A stretch of DNA of 64,000 nucleotides from Bifidobacterium callitrichos DSM 23973 (GTDB taxonomy: Bacteria; Actinomycetota; Actinomycetes; Actinomycetales; Bifidobacteriaceae). The position numbers and the translations under genes are program-made. Under the pieces are notes generated by a model, which was given only the letters and a program-made list of their open reading frames with translations, was not told where the DNA came from and made no database searches. Every line of letters begins with the position of its first letter. Within the stretch, counting starts at the first letter, position 1. Below, one piece after another: positions 35,624 through 44,782 of the stretch. The stretch spans positions 1 through 64,000 of the forward strand of contig NZ_JGYS01000009.1 in assembly GCF_000741175.1 (NCBI RefSeq), written 5' to 3'.

Positions 35624-37249
35624 TCACTTCCTAAGGAACAGGGCGGCGATCGCAACGCATACGATCGCTCCGGGGAACACGGCGGTGAAACCGAGCGACC
35701 CCGTGATCTGCGATCCGACCGCGATGGCGAGCGCGCCACCGAGCGCACCGATGATCAGTCCCAGGGGCCTTGCGAGCGCGTAGGAGCCCAGGTCACGGCC
35801 GCTGTCATGCGGGTCGGGCAGCGCGTCTACGACCAGCGGCTGAATGAACACGTCGTAGAGGCCGGAGGCGAGTCCGGTGATGAACGAGAAGATCATGAGG
35901 CTCTTCTCGCCGCCGATCGCGACGATCGCAAGGCCCACGGCGAGGCCGACTGCGTACAGGGCGCACGCGCAGACCACGGCCGCGCGCGAGTCGCGCCACC
36001 ACGGGCCGAATCCCTCGGCGAACTTGTCGGTGATCGCGCCGGCGGAGTAGGAGGCGAGCAGGGTGCCGGCGAGCGAGGCGAGCGCGAGCATCGCGATGAG
36101 CAGTCCGGAGGGCAGGGTCAGGGGCGCGGAGGTGAACATCGGCTCGCTGCCGTAGACCGAGAATCGCACGACATACCACAGGAAGACGGCGGTCATCGAG
36201 ACGGCCGAAGTCATGAACGTGCGCGACCAGAAGAGCCTGCGGAACGGACGGTACCGATCCTCGCGCGGCAGGGGCTTGAGCGAGGCGAACGCCGCGCCGT
36301 CGAGGGGCACGCGCGGCTGGGACACGCTGGACGGCTCCTTCGGCCAGACGAGGACGGTCGCGATACCCGAGATCGCGAACAGCACGGCGGCGCATGTGAA
36401 CGGCTCGCGGGCACCGAAGGCGATCGACAGACCGCCGATCACGCCGCCGGCCGCCTGACCGGCGATCACGCCGATCGCGTTCCAACGTTCGATCACGTCG
36501 CGGAACTTGTCCGGCACGCGCTCGGAGAGGGCCGCGGCGAGCGGCACGATCAGCGCCGCGTACGTGAACTGCAGCAGGATCCAGAAGAAGATGACGCCGG
36601 CGAGGTTGCCGATGGCGCCCACGATCAGCGCGATCAGGGCGGACAGGATTCCGCCGCCGATCAGCCATGGCGTACGGCGGCCCAGCGGCACGCGGGTGCG
36701 GTCGGAGAGCGCCGAAACGAGCGGCCCCAGGAAGATCGAGAACAGCGCGCCGATCACGACGAGAAGGGGGAGGTCGCGTACAAGGGTAAACATGGACTGC
36801 CCCGGCCCCATGCCCGGGATGGCGAGCCAATCGGCATCGGTGTCGAACCCGGCGATGCGGGCGATGTGATCCGGGATCGCGACGAGGTTCAGCGCGGCCC
36901 ACGGCGCGGTGATGAGGAAGGATCCGACCGCGAATCCCCACTTGAGGCGACTCACCTCGATCGCGGAGGGGCGGTGGCCGTCGGCGGAGACCATCGGATC
37001 GCGCATGTCGAGGAACGACGACGCATAGTCGGGCACGGCCGCGTCGACCGTGGACGCGGCGGCGACGGTCGTGGTGCCGTCGGCGGCCAGACGTGCGGCC
37101 TGCGCACCCGGCTGATCGGCCGACGCCTCCGGAGCCTGCTGCTTCGGATCGGCCGCAAGTCGCTGGACCGACGCCTTGTCCTCGGGGCTCAGGGCCTTGT
37201 CGTAATCCGGCCTGTCATCGATGCCCGGACGCACATAGGGGTTCATCAT
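35624..37249 (-). CDS. MFS transporter paralogous to the sucrose permease
   Basis: A 541-residue carrier of about 12 helices. It shares with the scr transporter the DPMVSADGHRPSAIEVSRLKW lead-in, the SDRTRVPLGRRTPW loop and SERVPDKFRDVIERWNAIG. An N-terminal Ala/Gln-rich extension of about 90 residues precedes this. It ends 11 bases before the LacI gene on the same strand, so it is probably in the same transcript, meaning a second sucrose or sucrose-like oligosaccharide importer. Start ATG at 37249; a second ATG follows directly. The AAAGGA site is rather distant. Confidence 0.78.
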   Translation of the reverse strand: MMNPYVRPGIDDRPDYDKALSPEDKASVQRLAADPKQQAPEASADQPGAQAARLAADGTTTVAAASTVDAAVPDYASSFLDMRDPMVSADGHRPSAIEVSRLKWGFAVGSFLITAPWAALNLVAIPDHIARIAGFDTDADWLAIPGMGPGQSMFTLVRDLPLLVVIGALFSIFLGPLVSALSDRTRVPLGRRTPWLIGGGILSALIALIVGAIGNLAGVIFFWILLQFTYAALIVPLAAALSERVPDKFRDVIERWNAIGVIAGQAAGGVIGGLSIAFGAREPFTCAAVLFAISGIATVLVWPKEPSSVSQPRVPLDGAAFASLKPLPREDRYRPFRRLFWSRTFMTSAVSMTAVFLWYVVRFSVYGSEPMFTSAPLTLPSGLLIAMLALASLAGTLLASYSAGAITDKFAEGFGPWWRDSRAAVVCACALYAVGLAVGLAIVAIGGEKSLMIFSFITGLASGLYDVFIQPLVVDALPDPHDSGRDLGSYALARPLGLIIGALGGALAIAVGSQITGSLGFTAVFPGAIVCVAIAALFLRK

Positions 37250-37604
37250 GACGATTCACCGTTCCTTTCTTTCCATCTTTCCATGGGAAAGCTCTTCTCT
37301 TCCTGCGTCCATTGTAGAGAGTGCCGTGGCATCGCCGGCAACGCCGCAGGACCGCCGTAGTCCTCCACAGCCCTCCGCAGGTCTCCACAGCCATCCGCTT
37401 TTAAGGAAGCTTTCAGGAACGGGCAAGACAACGCCCACTATTGCCGACGTACTGTCTTACTGTTGAACTGTTGCATTGCCGAGCCCACCGGTGACCTACC
37501 GACGGATCGTCGACCATGTCGTCGACCACACGCCGATATGTTGGCTCTGGGATTGGCTGTGAACAGAATCGTCTAGGGAACTTAGAGAACTGGAGAAGTA
37601 GCGC
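37250..37604. other. Divergent intergenic region
   Basis: 355 bases between the MFS transporter and the ABC permease. Contains a direct repeat CGTCGACCA (37508-37516 and 37520-37528, 12-bp period), possibly an operator, and Pro/Arg-like shadow frames. No gene is supported and no clear promoter hexamers were found. Confidence 0.4.
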
Positions 37605-38978
37605 ATGTTCGTTCTCACTAACGCCTGGCGCGCGGTAACGCGCAGCTGGGCGATCTCAGCGCTGACCGTGGTGGTCGCGCTCCTCGTCTCGTTCGGCACC
37701 ATCGCCTCGCTCGCGATCCTGCAGGAGCAGTCCGACGCGCACGGCACCGACTACAACGCGCAGACCCCGAACGCCGTGCTCCGCCCCACCGCGAAGACCG
37801 CGGCCGCGATGAAGGCCGACGACGCCAAGTCGACCGCATCGAAGTATCTGAAGTTCACCGACTACAACCCGTACGCGATCGCCGCGCAGGAGAAGAGCGT
37901 GTCGTTCACGTACACCTTCACGGAGACGCTCCCGGTGCGTCAGGGCGACACGTTCAAGGCGATTCCCGGCTCGGCCGACGAATCCGCCGACAAGACGGGC
38001 GGCGAGTTCCAGCTGCGCAGCTTCTATGATGCGAAGGCCGCGAAGGCCAACGACTACGGCACGTACAGGATCGTCGACGGCAAGGGGCTCGTCTTCACCG
38101 ACACCAAGGCCACCGGCGCGCTGATCTCGAAGTCCGTGGCAGAGAAGAACGGCCTCAAGGTTGGCGACACGTTCAAGGTGGGCGATCCGACCGATACGAA
38201 GAAGACGTACGAGTTCAAGGTGCGCGGCATCTACGAGTACACGGGCGACGTCACCGCCACGAATGGCACCACCTCCGATGCCTCCGCCGCGAAGCTCGCC
38301 AAGGAGAATCGCGAGAACGTGATCTACACGGCCTACGCCACCGCCTACACGTTCGGCCTCGACCCCGACTCCCCCAAGGCGGACTCCTGGTCCGTGCCGG
38401 ATCTCAACGTGATCTTCGACTTCACCGACGTCGACACGTACAACCAGTTCGTCAAGCTCGCCACGAAGGCGAAGCTGCCCAACGGATACGAGATCACGTC
38501 GCCGTCGCTGGCCGCGTATGAGAAGTCGATCGAGCCGCTCGACGCGCTGGCCGCCAAGGTCCGCCCGGCCACATGGGCGCTGGCGATCGGCGGCATCGTG
38601 CTGCTGCTGGTGCTGACCGCCGCCCGCACGTGGTTCGGCCGCACCGACGAGATCGGCATGGCGTTCGTCTCCGGCGTGTCCAAGGGTCGCCTCGGCTGGC
38701 AGTTCATGGTCGAGACGTTCATGATCACCGTGGTTCCGATCGCGATCGGACTGCTCGCCGGCGGTTTCGGCGTCAAGTCGATCGGCGCCGCACTGGCCGG
38801 CGGTCACGCGACGCCCGTCACCTCCACGATCGTGTGGACGCTCGTGTGGGATTCGCTGGGCGTGACGATCGTGCTGGCGATCATCGCGATGCTGCGCGTG
38901 GCGACGTTCAACTACGCGAAGCTGTTCGCGCCGGTCGCCTACGATGACGCGCAGCTCGGTACGGAGGTGAAGGCATGA
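37605..38978 (+). CDS. FtsX-like ABC transporter permease
   Basis: A 457-residue membrane protein: an N-terminal helix (SALTVVVALLVSFGTIASLAI), a large extracytoplasmic domain (about residues 45-320), and three C-terminal helices in MacB/FtsX order. GGAG lies about 9 bases before the ATG. It overlaps the next gene by 4 bases (ATGA). That partner is an ATPase-like protein lacking several catalytic motifs, so whether the pair is an active transporter is uncertain. Confidence 0.8.
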   Translation: MFVLTNAWRAVTRSWAISALTVVVALLVSFGTIASLAILQEQSDAHGTDYNAQTPNAVLRPTAKTAAAMKADDAKSTASKYLKFTDYNPYAIAAQEKSVSFTYTFTETLPVRQGDTFKAIPGSADESADKTGGEFQLRSFYDAKAAKANDYGTYRIVDGKGLVFTDTKATGALISKSVAEKNGLKVGDTFKVGDPTDTKKTYEFKVRGIYEYTGDVTATNGTTSDASAAKLAKENRENVIYTAYATAYTFGLDPDSPKADSWSVPDLNVIFDFTDVDTYNQFVKLATKAKLPNGYEITSPSLAAYEKSIEPLDALAAKVRPATWALAIGGIVLLLVLTAARTWFGRTDEIGMAFVSGVSKGRLGWQFMVETFMITVVPIAIGLLAGGFGVKSIGAALAGGHATPVTSTIVWTLVWDSLGVTIVLAIIAMLRVATFNYAKLFAPVAYDDAQLGTEVKA

Positions 38979-40291
38979 GCAGCAAGGATGGCAAGGACAT
39001 CGAGGACACCGAGGACACCGAGATGAAGGCCGAAGACACCAACGTGGAGGATGAGATGACCGAGAACACCGATCAGACCGATCAGACGGATCAGATCGAC
39101 GAGCAGCCGGACGACAAGCCGACGCCGGACTCCCCCATCAAGGCCGACGGACCGGATGCGGACGAGTCCGCCGCCCCCGAGGTGTCCTTCAGCTTCACAT
39201 TCGACGACGATGACGAGTCGGCGGACCTCGCCGCACTGGCCGATACTGCAGGATCGAACGAAAACGAGGCCTCGGAGGCCGTGGAAACGTCCGATACTGC
39301 GGGATCGGACGAAAACCGTGCCTCTGCGGGCTCGGAAACGTCCGATACTACGGGATCGGACGAAAACCGGGCCGCAGCGGGCCCGGAAACGTCCGATCCT
39401 ACGGGATCGAACGGCAATGCGGACGCCGACGCCGGCACGGTGCCGGGCGAGACCAGCGCCGCCGCAACCGAAGCGAACGCGCGTCGCGTCAACGAGACGA
39501 TGGCGCTGGCGGGCGACGCGATGGCGAACGGCGGGCACGGAGACCCGAACGAGCTGCGTCATTCCGAGTCGAAGGCCGAATCCGAGGTGGACAAGCAGGT
39601 CGCGGATCGCGTGCTGCTGAAGTCGTATCCGAACTTCTCGCTCAACCACGCGACGACCACGAATCGCAAGTCCGGCCGTCATGTGCTCGATGACACGTCG
39701 ATGGCGTTCTACGCGGGCGAACTGTACGCGGTGCGCGTGCTGCCCGACGCGGATGACGCCGAGCAGCGCGTCACGATGATGGAGGTGCTCGGCGGATTCC
39801 AGGCGCCGACCGCCGGCTCCGCGATGGCGAAGAGCGCGAACCTGCTCGAACTCGAGGTCGGCGAGCTGCGCGGCCACCGTCTGGGCATCGTGCCGCAGCG
39901 GTTCGCGGTGCGCGGCGATCTCGACGCGGAGTCGAACGTCCTGTACGCGATGAACGCGTCCGGCCGCACGTATCTGAAGCCCAAGCCGATCGCGGCGCGC
40001 GAGTTCCTCGCGAAGGTCGGATTCGGCGAGGCGACGAGCGGCAGGAAGGTGCGCGAGCTGGCGCTGGTCGAACAGCGTCGCGTGGCGATCGCCCGTGCGA
40101 TCAGCTGCGAGTCGGACACGCTGATCCTCGACGAGCCGACCAAGGGCCTGAGCGCGAACGACGCCAGGGCGATCCTCGACCTCATCGTCTCGATCGCCCA
40201 CGCCCGCGATCCGAAGCGCGCCGCCATCATCGTGACCTCCTCGGACGAGGTCGCCGATCGAGCCGACAAGGTCTACAGGCTCGCCGACTGA
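38975..40291 (+). CDS. Degenerate ABC ATPase-like protein with acidic repeat N-terminus
   Basis: A 438-residue protein. The first about 200 residues are highly acidic and contain three near-repeats of the type ETSDTTGSDENRAAAGP. The rest follows the ABC ATPase fold: Walker B DTLILDEPTKGLS is intact and RRVAIARAIS follows the signature position. However, Walker A is not recognisable (VRVLPDADDAEQR instead of GxxGxGKS), the signature reads LALVEQ instead of LSGGQ, and the H-loop reads TSSDEV without His. It overlaps the permease stop by 4 bases. Probably a non-hydrolysing partner or regulator. Confidence 0.75.
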   Translation: MSSKDGKDIEDTEDTEMKAEDTNVEDEMTENTDQTDQTDQIDEQPDDKPTPDSPIKADGPDADESAAPEVSFSFTFDDDDESADLAALADTAGSNENEASEAVETSDTAGSDENRASAGSETSDTTGSDENRAAAGPETSDPTGSNGNADADAGTVPGETSAAATEANARRVNETMALAGDAMANGGHGDPNELRHSESKAESEVDKQVADRVLLKSYPNFSLNHATTTNRKSGRHVLDDTSMAFYAGELYAVRVLPDADDAEQRVTMMEVLGGFQAPTAGSAMAKSANLLELEVGELRGHRLGIVPQRFAVRGDLDAESNVLYAMNASGRTYLKPKPIAAREFLAKVGFGEATSGRKVRELALVEQRRVAIARAISCESDTLILDEPTKGLSANDARAILDLIVSIAHARDPKRAAIIVTSSDEVADRADKVYRLAD

Positions 40292-40318
40292 GCCGGCCCG
40301 TGGCCGATGGACGACCCG

Positions 40319-41131
40319 TCAGATGACGATCATGTGGTATTCGGCGGCCATCGGGCGCACGTCGAACACGCCGTACTGATCGAGGAGCTCCAGCCAGCGG
40401 CGGCGGTTCTCCTCGCCGAACTTCGCGGCGCGGCGCGTGTACGCCTCGGCCGTGACGAACTTCGGCGGCAGGGACTTGCTGTTGTACTTGTCGGCCACCA
40501 TCACGGTCTCCTGCTCCAGGTTGACCGGCACGTAATCGGCCGGCGGCAACGGCAGTCCCTGACGCTCGACATCCTCGCGCGTCAGGCCGACGCCGGTGTG
40601 ATTGCGCGCGAACTGGGCGATCGACTCGTCGACGCCGTTCTCCAGCAGGTACTCGTAGCCGAGCAGACCGTGCTTGATGTACTGCTTGCCGCTGAACTTG
40701 AGCGGCTCGCCGTCGTTGCCGTCGTGCTTGAACACCTGATAGGTGCCGATATCGTGCAGCAGACCGCCGATCGTGACGAGTCGCTCGTCGATCAGACGCG
40801 GGGGCACGCGGCCACCGGTGATGTCGTCGGACGGGGCGACGGCGAAGTCGAGCTGCGGGACGTCGGTCCGGGTACCGGAGGCATCACCGGAGGCGTCGGC
40901 CGGCGTGCCGAGTGTCAGCAGGGACGCGCCCGCCGAATCGGGATCGCGATCGAGTTCGGGGGAACCGGCCGGCAGCGTGCAGCGACGCATGAACAGCGCG
41001 TTCTGCCGATGCGCCAGAGCGCGGGCGATGCGCGAAACGATCACGCAATGCGTGTGAACGAGGTCGTAGGCGGCCTCGGAAGGGGCGATCTTATGGTGCA
41101 GCTCGTCGATCTGCTCAAGTGTGGGGATCAT
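40319..41131 (-). CDS. HD-domain metal-dependent phosphohydrolase
   Basis: A 270-residue predicted hydrolase. HD-superfamily elements: the first His in DLVHTHCVIVSRIARAL, the HD pair in IGGLLHDIGTYQ, and later His in KHGLLGYEYL and FARNHTGVG. About 55 residues of low-complexity Asp/Ser/Gly sequence are inserted between the first His helix and the HD pair. The start MIPTLEQIDEL was chosen; an ATG three codons upstream is also possible, and neither has a strong site. Its stop converges with the ABC ATPase-like gene. It follows the amidotransferase closely on the same strand. Substrate unknown. Confidence 0.8.
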   Translation of the reverse strand: MIPTLEQIDELHHKIAPSEAAYDLVHTHCVIVSRIARALAHRQNALFMRRCTLPAGSPELDRDPDSAGASLLTLGTPADASGDASGTRTDVPQLDFAVAPSDDITGGRVPPRLIDERLVTIGGLLHDIGTYQVFKHDGNDGEPLKFSGKQYIKHGLLGYEYLLENGVDESIAQFARNHTGVGLTREDVERQGLPLPPADYVPVNLEQETVMVADKYNSKSLPPKFVTAEAYTRRAAKFGEENRRRWLELLDQYGVFDVRPMAAEYHMIVI

Positions 41132-41154
41132 GAGCCCCATTGTAGAGCGAACCG

Positions 41155-42024
41155 CTAGATCGAGCGGATGGACCACTCGCCGGTGCGGTTGGAGGCGACG
41201 ATCATCTGGTCGTTGCCAAGCTCGGCCCAGCCGTCGGCCTCGGTCTGCTCGAAGCCGGAGGAAGCGACGACGATGCCCGCCGGGGCGCCATCCTCATCGG
41301 TCAGCGCACGATAGCGCATCACACGGTAGTCGAGCGCCTTCTCGCCCTGACCGTACTCGTCGTAGATCTCGACGATACGCGACGACGTGCGCTCGCGGCC
41401 GGCCGCGTTCAGGGCGATGAACTGGTCCTGCGACTGGATCATGCAGTTGTAGCTGGAGCGCGGGTACGCCTGACGCAGCTCGCGCACGGCCTGCGCGAGG
41501 GCCTCGTCGAGCTCGTATCCGAAACCGAGGTACTCGAGGATCACGGCGAAGAAGATCGCCGAATCGGAGCGGCCGCCGGTGGACAGGAACACGCTGTTGC
41601 TCACCGGGTACTGGTCGTTGGTGACGATGTTGCGGCCGTGGGAGTCGGAGATGTCGCCGTTGTGGATGAAGCTCAGGCCGTTGGTGAAGAACGGCTGCTG
41701 GTTCTCGAGGATCAGCGGCAGGTTGGAGGAGGCGAGACGCAGATGCCACAGGGCGCCGCGCGCCGGCTCGGAGGCGAGTTCGGGGAACACCGGATCGAGT
41801 CGGGCGGCGACGGTGGTCTTGTAGAGCTTGGTGCCGGTCTCGGGGGCCGGTGCGCCGCCGTCCTGGGTGCCGGGGGTCTCCACCGGCTCGTACAGCATCG
41901 AGCATCCCCAGCCATCGTTGTGGATCTCGCTCATCTCGCGGTATTCCACGACGTCTTCTGTGCCAAGGATAGCGTTGAGGCTGAGGTTGAACCCGGCTGT
42001 CGCGTATCCCAATAATCTGCACAT
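41155..42024 (-). CDS. Class II glutamine amidotransferase-like protein
   Basis: A 289-residue Ntn-hydrolase fold protein. Cys2 (MCRLLGYAT) is the N-terminal nucleophile after Met removal. Other family motifs: HNDGWGCSML, LWHLRLASSN, QQPFFTNGLSFIHNGDI and GRSDSAIFF. It lacks a fused synthetase domain, so it resembles the YafJ/EgtC-type stand-alone group; the acceptor is unknown. The HD hydrolase gene follows within about 25 bases, so they are probably cotranscribed. Confidence 0.85.
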   Translation of the reverse strand: MCRLLGYATAGFNLSLNAILGTEDVVEYREMSEIHNDGWGCSMLYEPVETPGTQDGGAPAPETGTKLYKTTVAARLDPVFPELASEPARGALWHLRLASSNLPLILENQQPFFTNGLSFIHNGDISDSHGRNIVTNDQYPVSNSVFLSTGGRSDSAIFFAVILEYLGFGYELDEALAQAVRELRQAYPRSSYNCMIQSQDQFIALNAAGRERTSSRIVEIYDEYGQGEKALDYRVMRYRALTDEDGAPAGIVVASSGFEQTEADGWAELGNDQMIVASNRTGEWSIRSI

Positions 42025-42096
42025 GGTTGGTTACCTTAATGCGGATATGTTGCGACGCGCGGCAGCGGGTATAAGCGTTGCTTATAGGGTTGGGTG

Positions 42097-42120
42097 GGTT
42101 ACTTGACCGGTTACTTGACC
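42097..42120. repeat. 12-bp tandem duplication at the kup stop codon
   Basis: GGTTACTTGACC occurs twice in direct tandem (42097-42108, 42109-42120). On the coding strand it duplicates the last codons and the TAA stop, giving an in-frame second stop four codons after the first. Confidence 0.6.
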
Positions 42121-44585
42121 GGGGGGATGTTGGCGGTGATGGGCTCGTCGCGGTCGATGCGCTCGGTGCGCTTCAGGCGCGGCGGGCGGCGGGTCGAGAC
42201 GAACAGCGGCTGCACCTCGACCAGCGGGTTGTACGGCGCCAGACCGAACCACTTGACCGGCGATCCCGCCACATGGCGGATCGCGTACTTGACCGACAGC
42301 GACAGCGCGCCGCGCGCGGAGACCTTCGACTCCGGCATCAGCGCCTTGTGGATCAGCACGTAGCGGATCGTGCCGATGTTCGGATCGGCATCCACCTTCG
42401 GGTAGATCGACTTCTGCTGCGGCAGCTCCCCCGTCTTCGACAGGTCGTGCATGATCTGGTGCAGGTACGCCGGAATCGACTGCGAGACCTTGAATCCCAG
42501 ACGGATGCGCACGCGGAACAGGAAGTTCGTGCCGAAGTTCTCGACCTCGTACTCGCGGGTGAACGGCTCGTCGGTGGTCTCGACGCTCACCGCCCACCAT
42601 GCGCGGGCGCGCTTGGGGTGATCGGCGAAGATCGAGAAGAAGATGTCCGTGTCGAGCCTCTTCATGATGTTATCGGAGGTCAGGTAGACGATGTTGTCCG
42701 CGAAGTACGGAATGCGGAAGTCGCCGTGCAGCTTCTCCAGCGTGGGCAGGAAGTCCTGACGCTGCATGTGGCGGCGCTGCGCGCGCTCCAGCTTCGTGCC
42801 CTCGTTCCACGTGTACATGACGAACAGGATCGCGATGGTCAGCAGCATCGTGAACCAGCCGCCGTGCAGGAACTTGGCCATCGAGGCGATGAAGAACATG
42901 AACTGGATCGCGAGGAACACCAGCAGGAACACGATCGCACCGACGCGATGGCGGTCGTGCCAGATGTATACGGCGAGCAGCACGGTCGTCGTGATCATCG
43001 TGATCGTCAGCGCAAGACCGTACGCGGCGGAGATGTGCTCGGAGTCCTTGAACAGGGCGAGCACGAGCAGGGTCGCGACGCACAGCACGCCGTTGACGAC
43101 CGGAATGTACAGCTGACCGCGCGTACGGGCCGGGTAGCGCACCTGCAGATGCGGCATCCAGTTGAGTCGCGTGGCCTCGGAGACCATCGTGAACGCGCCG
43201 GTGATGAGGGCCTGCGAGGCGATCACGCCGGCCGTGACCGACAGGATCACGGCGATGTAGCGCACGTTCGGGGTCATCATCTGGAAGAACGGGTTGAGCG
43301 TCTTCATCGTGGTGTATTCGGGATTGCGATTGTTCGCGAGGATCCACGCGCCCTGACCGAAGTAGTTGAAGACGAGGGCGATCTTGATGAACGGCCACGT
43401 GAAGTAGATGTTGCCGCGTCCCACATGGCCCATGTCGGAGTAGAGCGCCTCGGCGCCGGTGGTCGACAGGAACACCGTGCCCATCAGGGCGATGCCGGCG
43501 GCGTTGTGCGGGCTGAACAGGAACTCGATGCCGTAGACCGGGTTGAGAGCTGCGAACACGGTCCAGTCGTTGGATAGGTTCACGATGCCGACGACGGCGA
43601 GGAAGCTGAACCAGATGAGCACCATCGAGCCGAACACCTTGCCGATCGACTCGGTGCCGCGTGACTGCACCATGAACAGCACGACGATGATCACAACGGT
43701 GATCATCAATGTCAGACTCGGATTCTCATTGAAGAGCCCCTCGAGTGGCGGCAGGGTCTGCAGACCCTCGACCGCGGAGCTGATCGACACGGCCGGCGTC
43801 AGCACCGAATCGGCGAGGAACGCGGCGCCGCCGATCATCGCGGGAATCGCCAGCCATGCGCCGTAGCGGCGGATCAGCGAGTAGAGGGCGAAGATGCCGC
43901 CCTCGCCGTTGTTGTCGATGCGCATCGCGATGAGCACGTACTTGACGGTGGTGATCAGCGTGATCGACCAGAACACCAGCGAAAGCATGCCGAGAACGGC
44001 CTCGCGGTCGGCGTTGCCGATGCCGCCCTGGCCGGACAGGAACGTCTGCGCGGTGTAGAGGGGCGAGGTGCCGATGTCGCCGTAGACGACGCCGAGCGCG
44101 ACGATCGCCATGCCCCACGTGACCTTGTCCGGACCGGACTGCAGGCGCGCCCACCAGCGGCCGAATCGACCGCGAGCCGCGGTGTTGGCGAGCTTCTCGG
44201 CCTCCTTGTTCTTGGCCTCGGCCTGCTTGACGAGCTCCTGACGCTCCTCCTTGGTGAGGGTGCGTCGGGAGACCTTCGGCGCGTTGGTGAAGGTGTCGGC
44301 ACGCAGCAGGGCCTCCTTCTCCTGACGGGCCTTGGCCACGGCGGCCTTCTCGGCGGTCTTCACCGCCGGGGTCGCCGTCGGCGGGACGCTTGCCGGCCTG
44401 CCGCCGACCCGCGGCCTGCCGCCGGATTCGCCTCTAGACTTGGCGCTGCTGTTGGCGCTATTGGTGCTATTGACGTTGCTGCTGACACTGCTGGAATTGG
44501 TAGCGTTGCTGACGCTCTGATCGATGCCCTGAGCGTCGCCGCTGCCTTTTCGGGCGCGTTCGGGCCTCTGATTCGACTCAGCCAT
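42111..44585 (-). CDS. kup: Kup-family potassium uptake transporter
   Basis: An 824-residue K+/H+ symporter. The core starts near residue 155 with WGMAIVALGVVYGDIGTSPLYT, followed by DNNGEGGIFALYSLIRRYG and the usual 12 helices; the C-terminal cytoplasmic domain contains GTNFLFRVRIRLGFK. The first about 150 residues are an unusual soluble extension: a Ser/Asn-rich repeat (SSNVNSTNSANSS), then a charged coiled-coil-like stretch (TKEERQELVKQAEAKNKEAE). The start has GGAGG 9 bases upstream. No obvious c-di-AMP riboswitch was recognised in the short upstream gap. Confidence 0.92.
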   Translation of the reverse strand: MAESNQRPERARKGSGDAQGIDQSVSNATNSSSVSSNVNSTNSANSSAKSRGESGGRPRVGGRPASVPPTATPAVKTAEKAAVAKARQEKEALLRADTFTNAPKVSRRTLTKEERQELVKQAEAKNKEAEKLANTAARGRFGRWWARLQSGPDKVTWGMAIVALGVVYGDIGTSPLYTAQTFLSGQGGIGNADREAVLGMLSLVFWSITLITTVKYVLIAMRIDNNGEGGIFALYSLIRRYGAWLAIPAMIGGAAFLADSVLTPAVSISSAVEGLQTLPPLEGLFNENPSLTLMITVVIIVVLFMVQSRGTESIGKVFGSMVLIWFSFLAVVGIVNLSNDWTVFAALNPVYGIEFLFSPHNAAGIALMGTVFLSTTGAEALYSDMGHVGRGNIYFTWPFIKIALVFNYFGQGAWILANNRNPEYTTMKTLNPFFQMMTPNVRYIAVILSVTAGVIASQALITGAFTMVSEATRLNWMPHLQVRYPARTRGQLYIPVVNGVLCVATLLVLALFKDSEHISAAYGLALTITMITTTVLLAVYIWHDRHRVGAIVFLLVFLAIQFMFFIASMAKFLHGGWFTMLLTIAILFVMYTWNEGTKLERAQRRHMQRQDFLPTLEKLHGDFRIPYFADNIVYLTSDNIMKRLDTDIFFSIFADHPKRARAWWAVSVETTDEPFTREYEVENFGTNFLFRVRIRLGFKVSQSIPAYLHQIMHDLSKTGELPQQKSIYPKVDADPNIGTIRYVLIHKALMPESKVSARGALSLSVKYAIRHVAGSPVKWFGLAPYNPLVEVQPLFVSTRRPPRLKRTERIDRDEPITANIPPVK

Positions 44586-44782
44586 ACGTTCGGTCCTCCA
44601 CCGGTCTTCGCGCGGGACCAACTGCAACCCGCGATCTTCCCTAAACTTCCCGTCGGACGATTATTTGGACTGTTCGACGTCTATTTCGAAAGGACATGGT
44701 AGCGCCCTAACGAAAACCTCACAAATTCTTAACGCTTACCTTATCCCAACGTATGACCATGATTCAGGGAACCGGACGCCGC

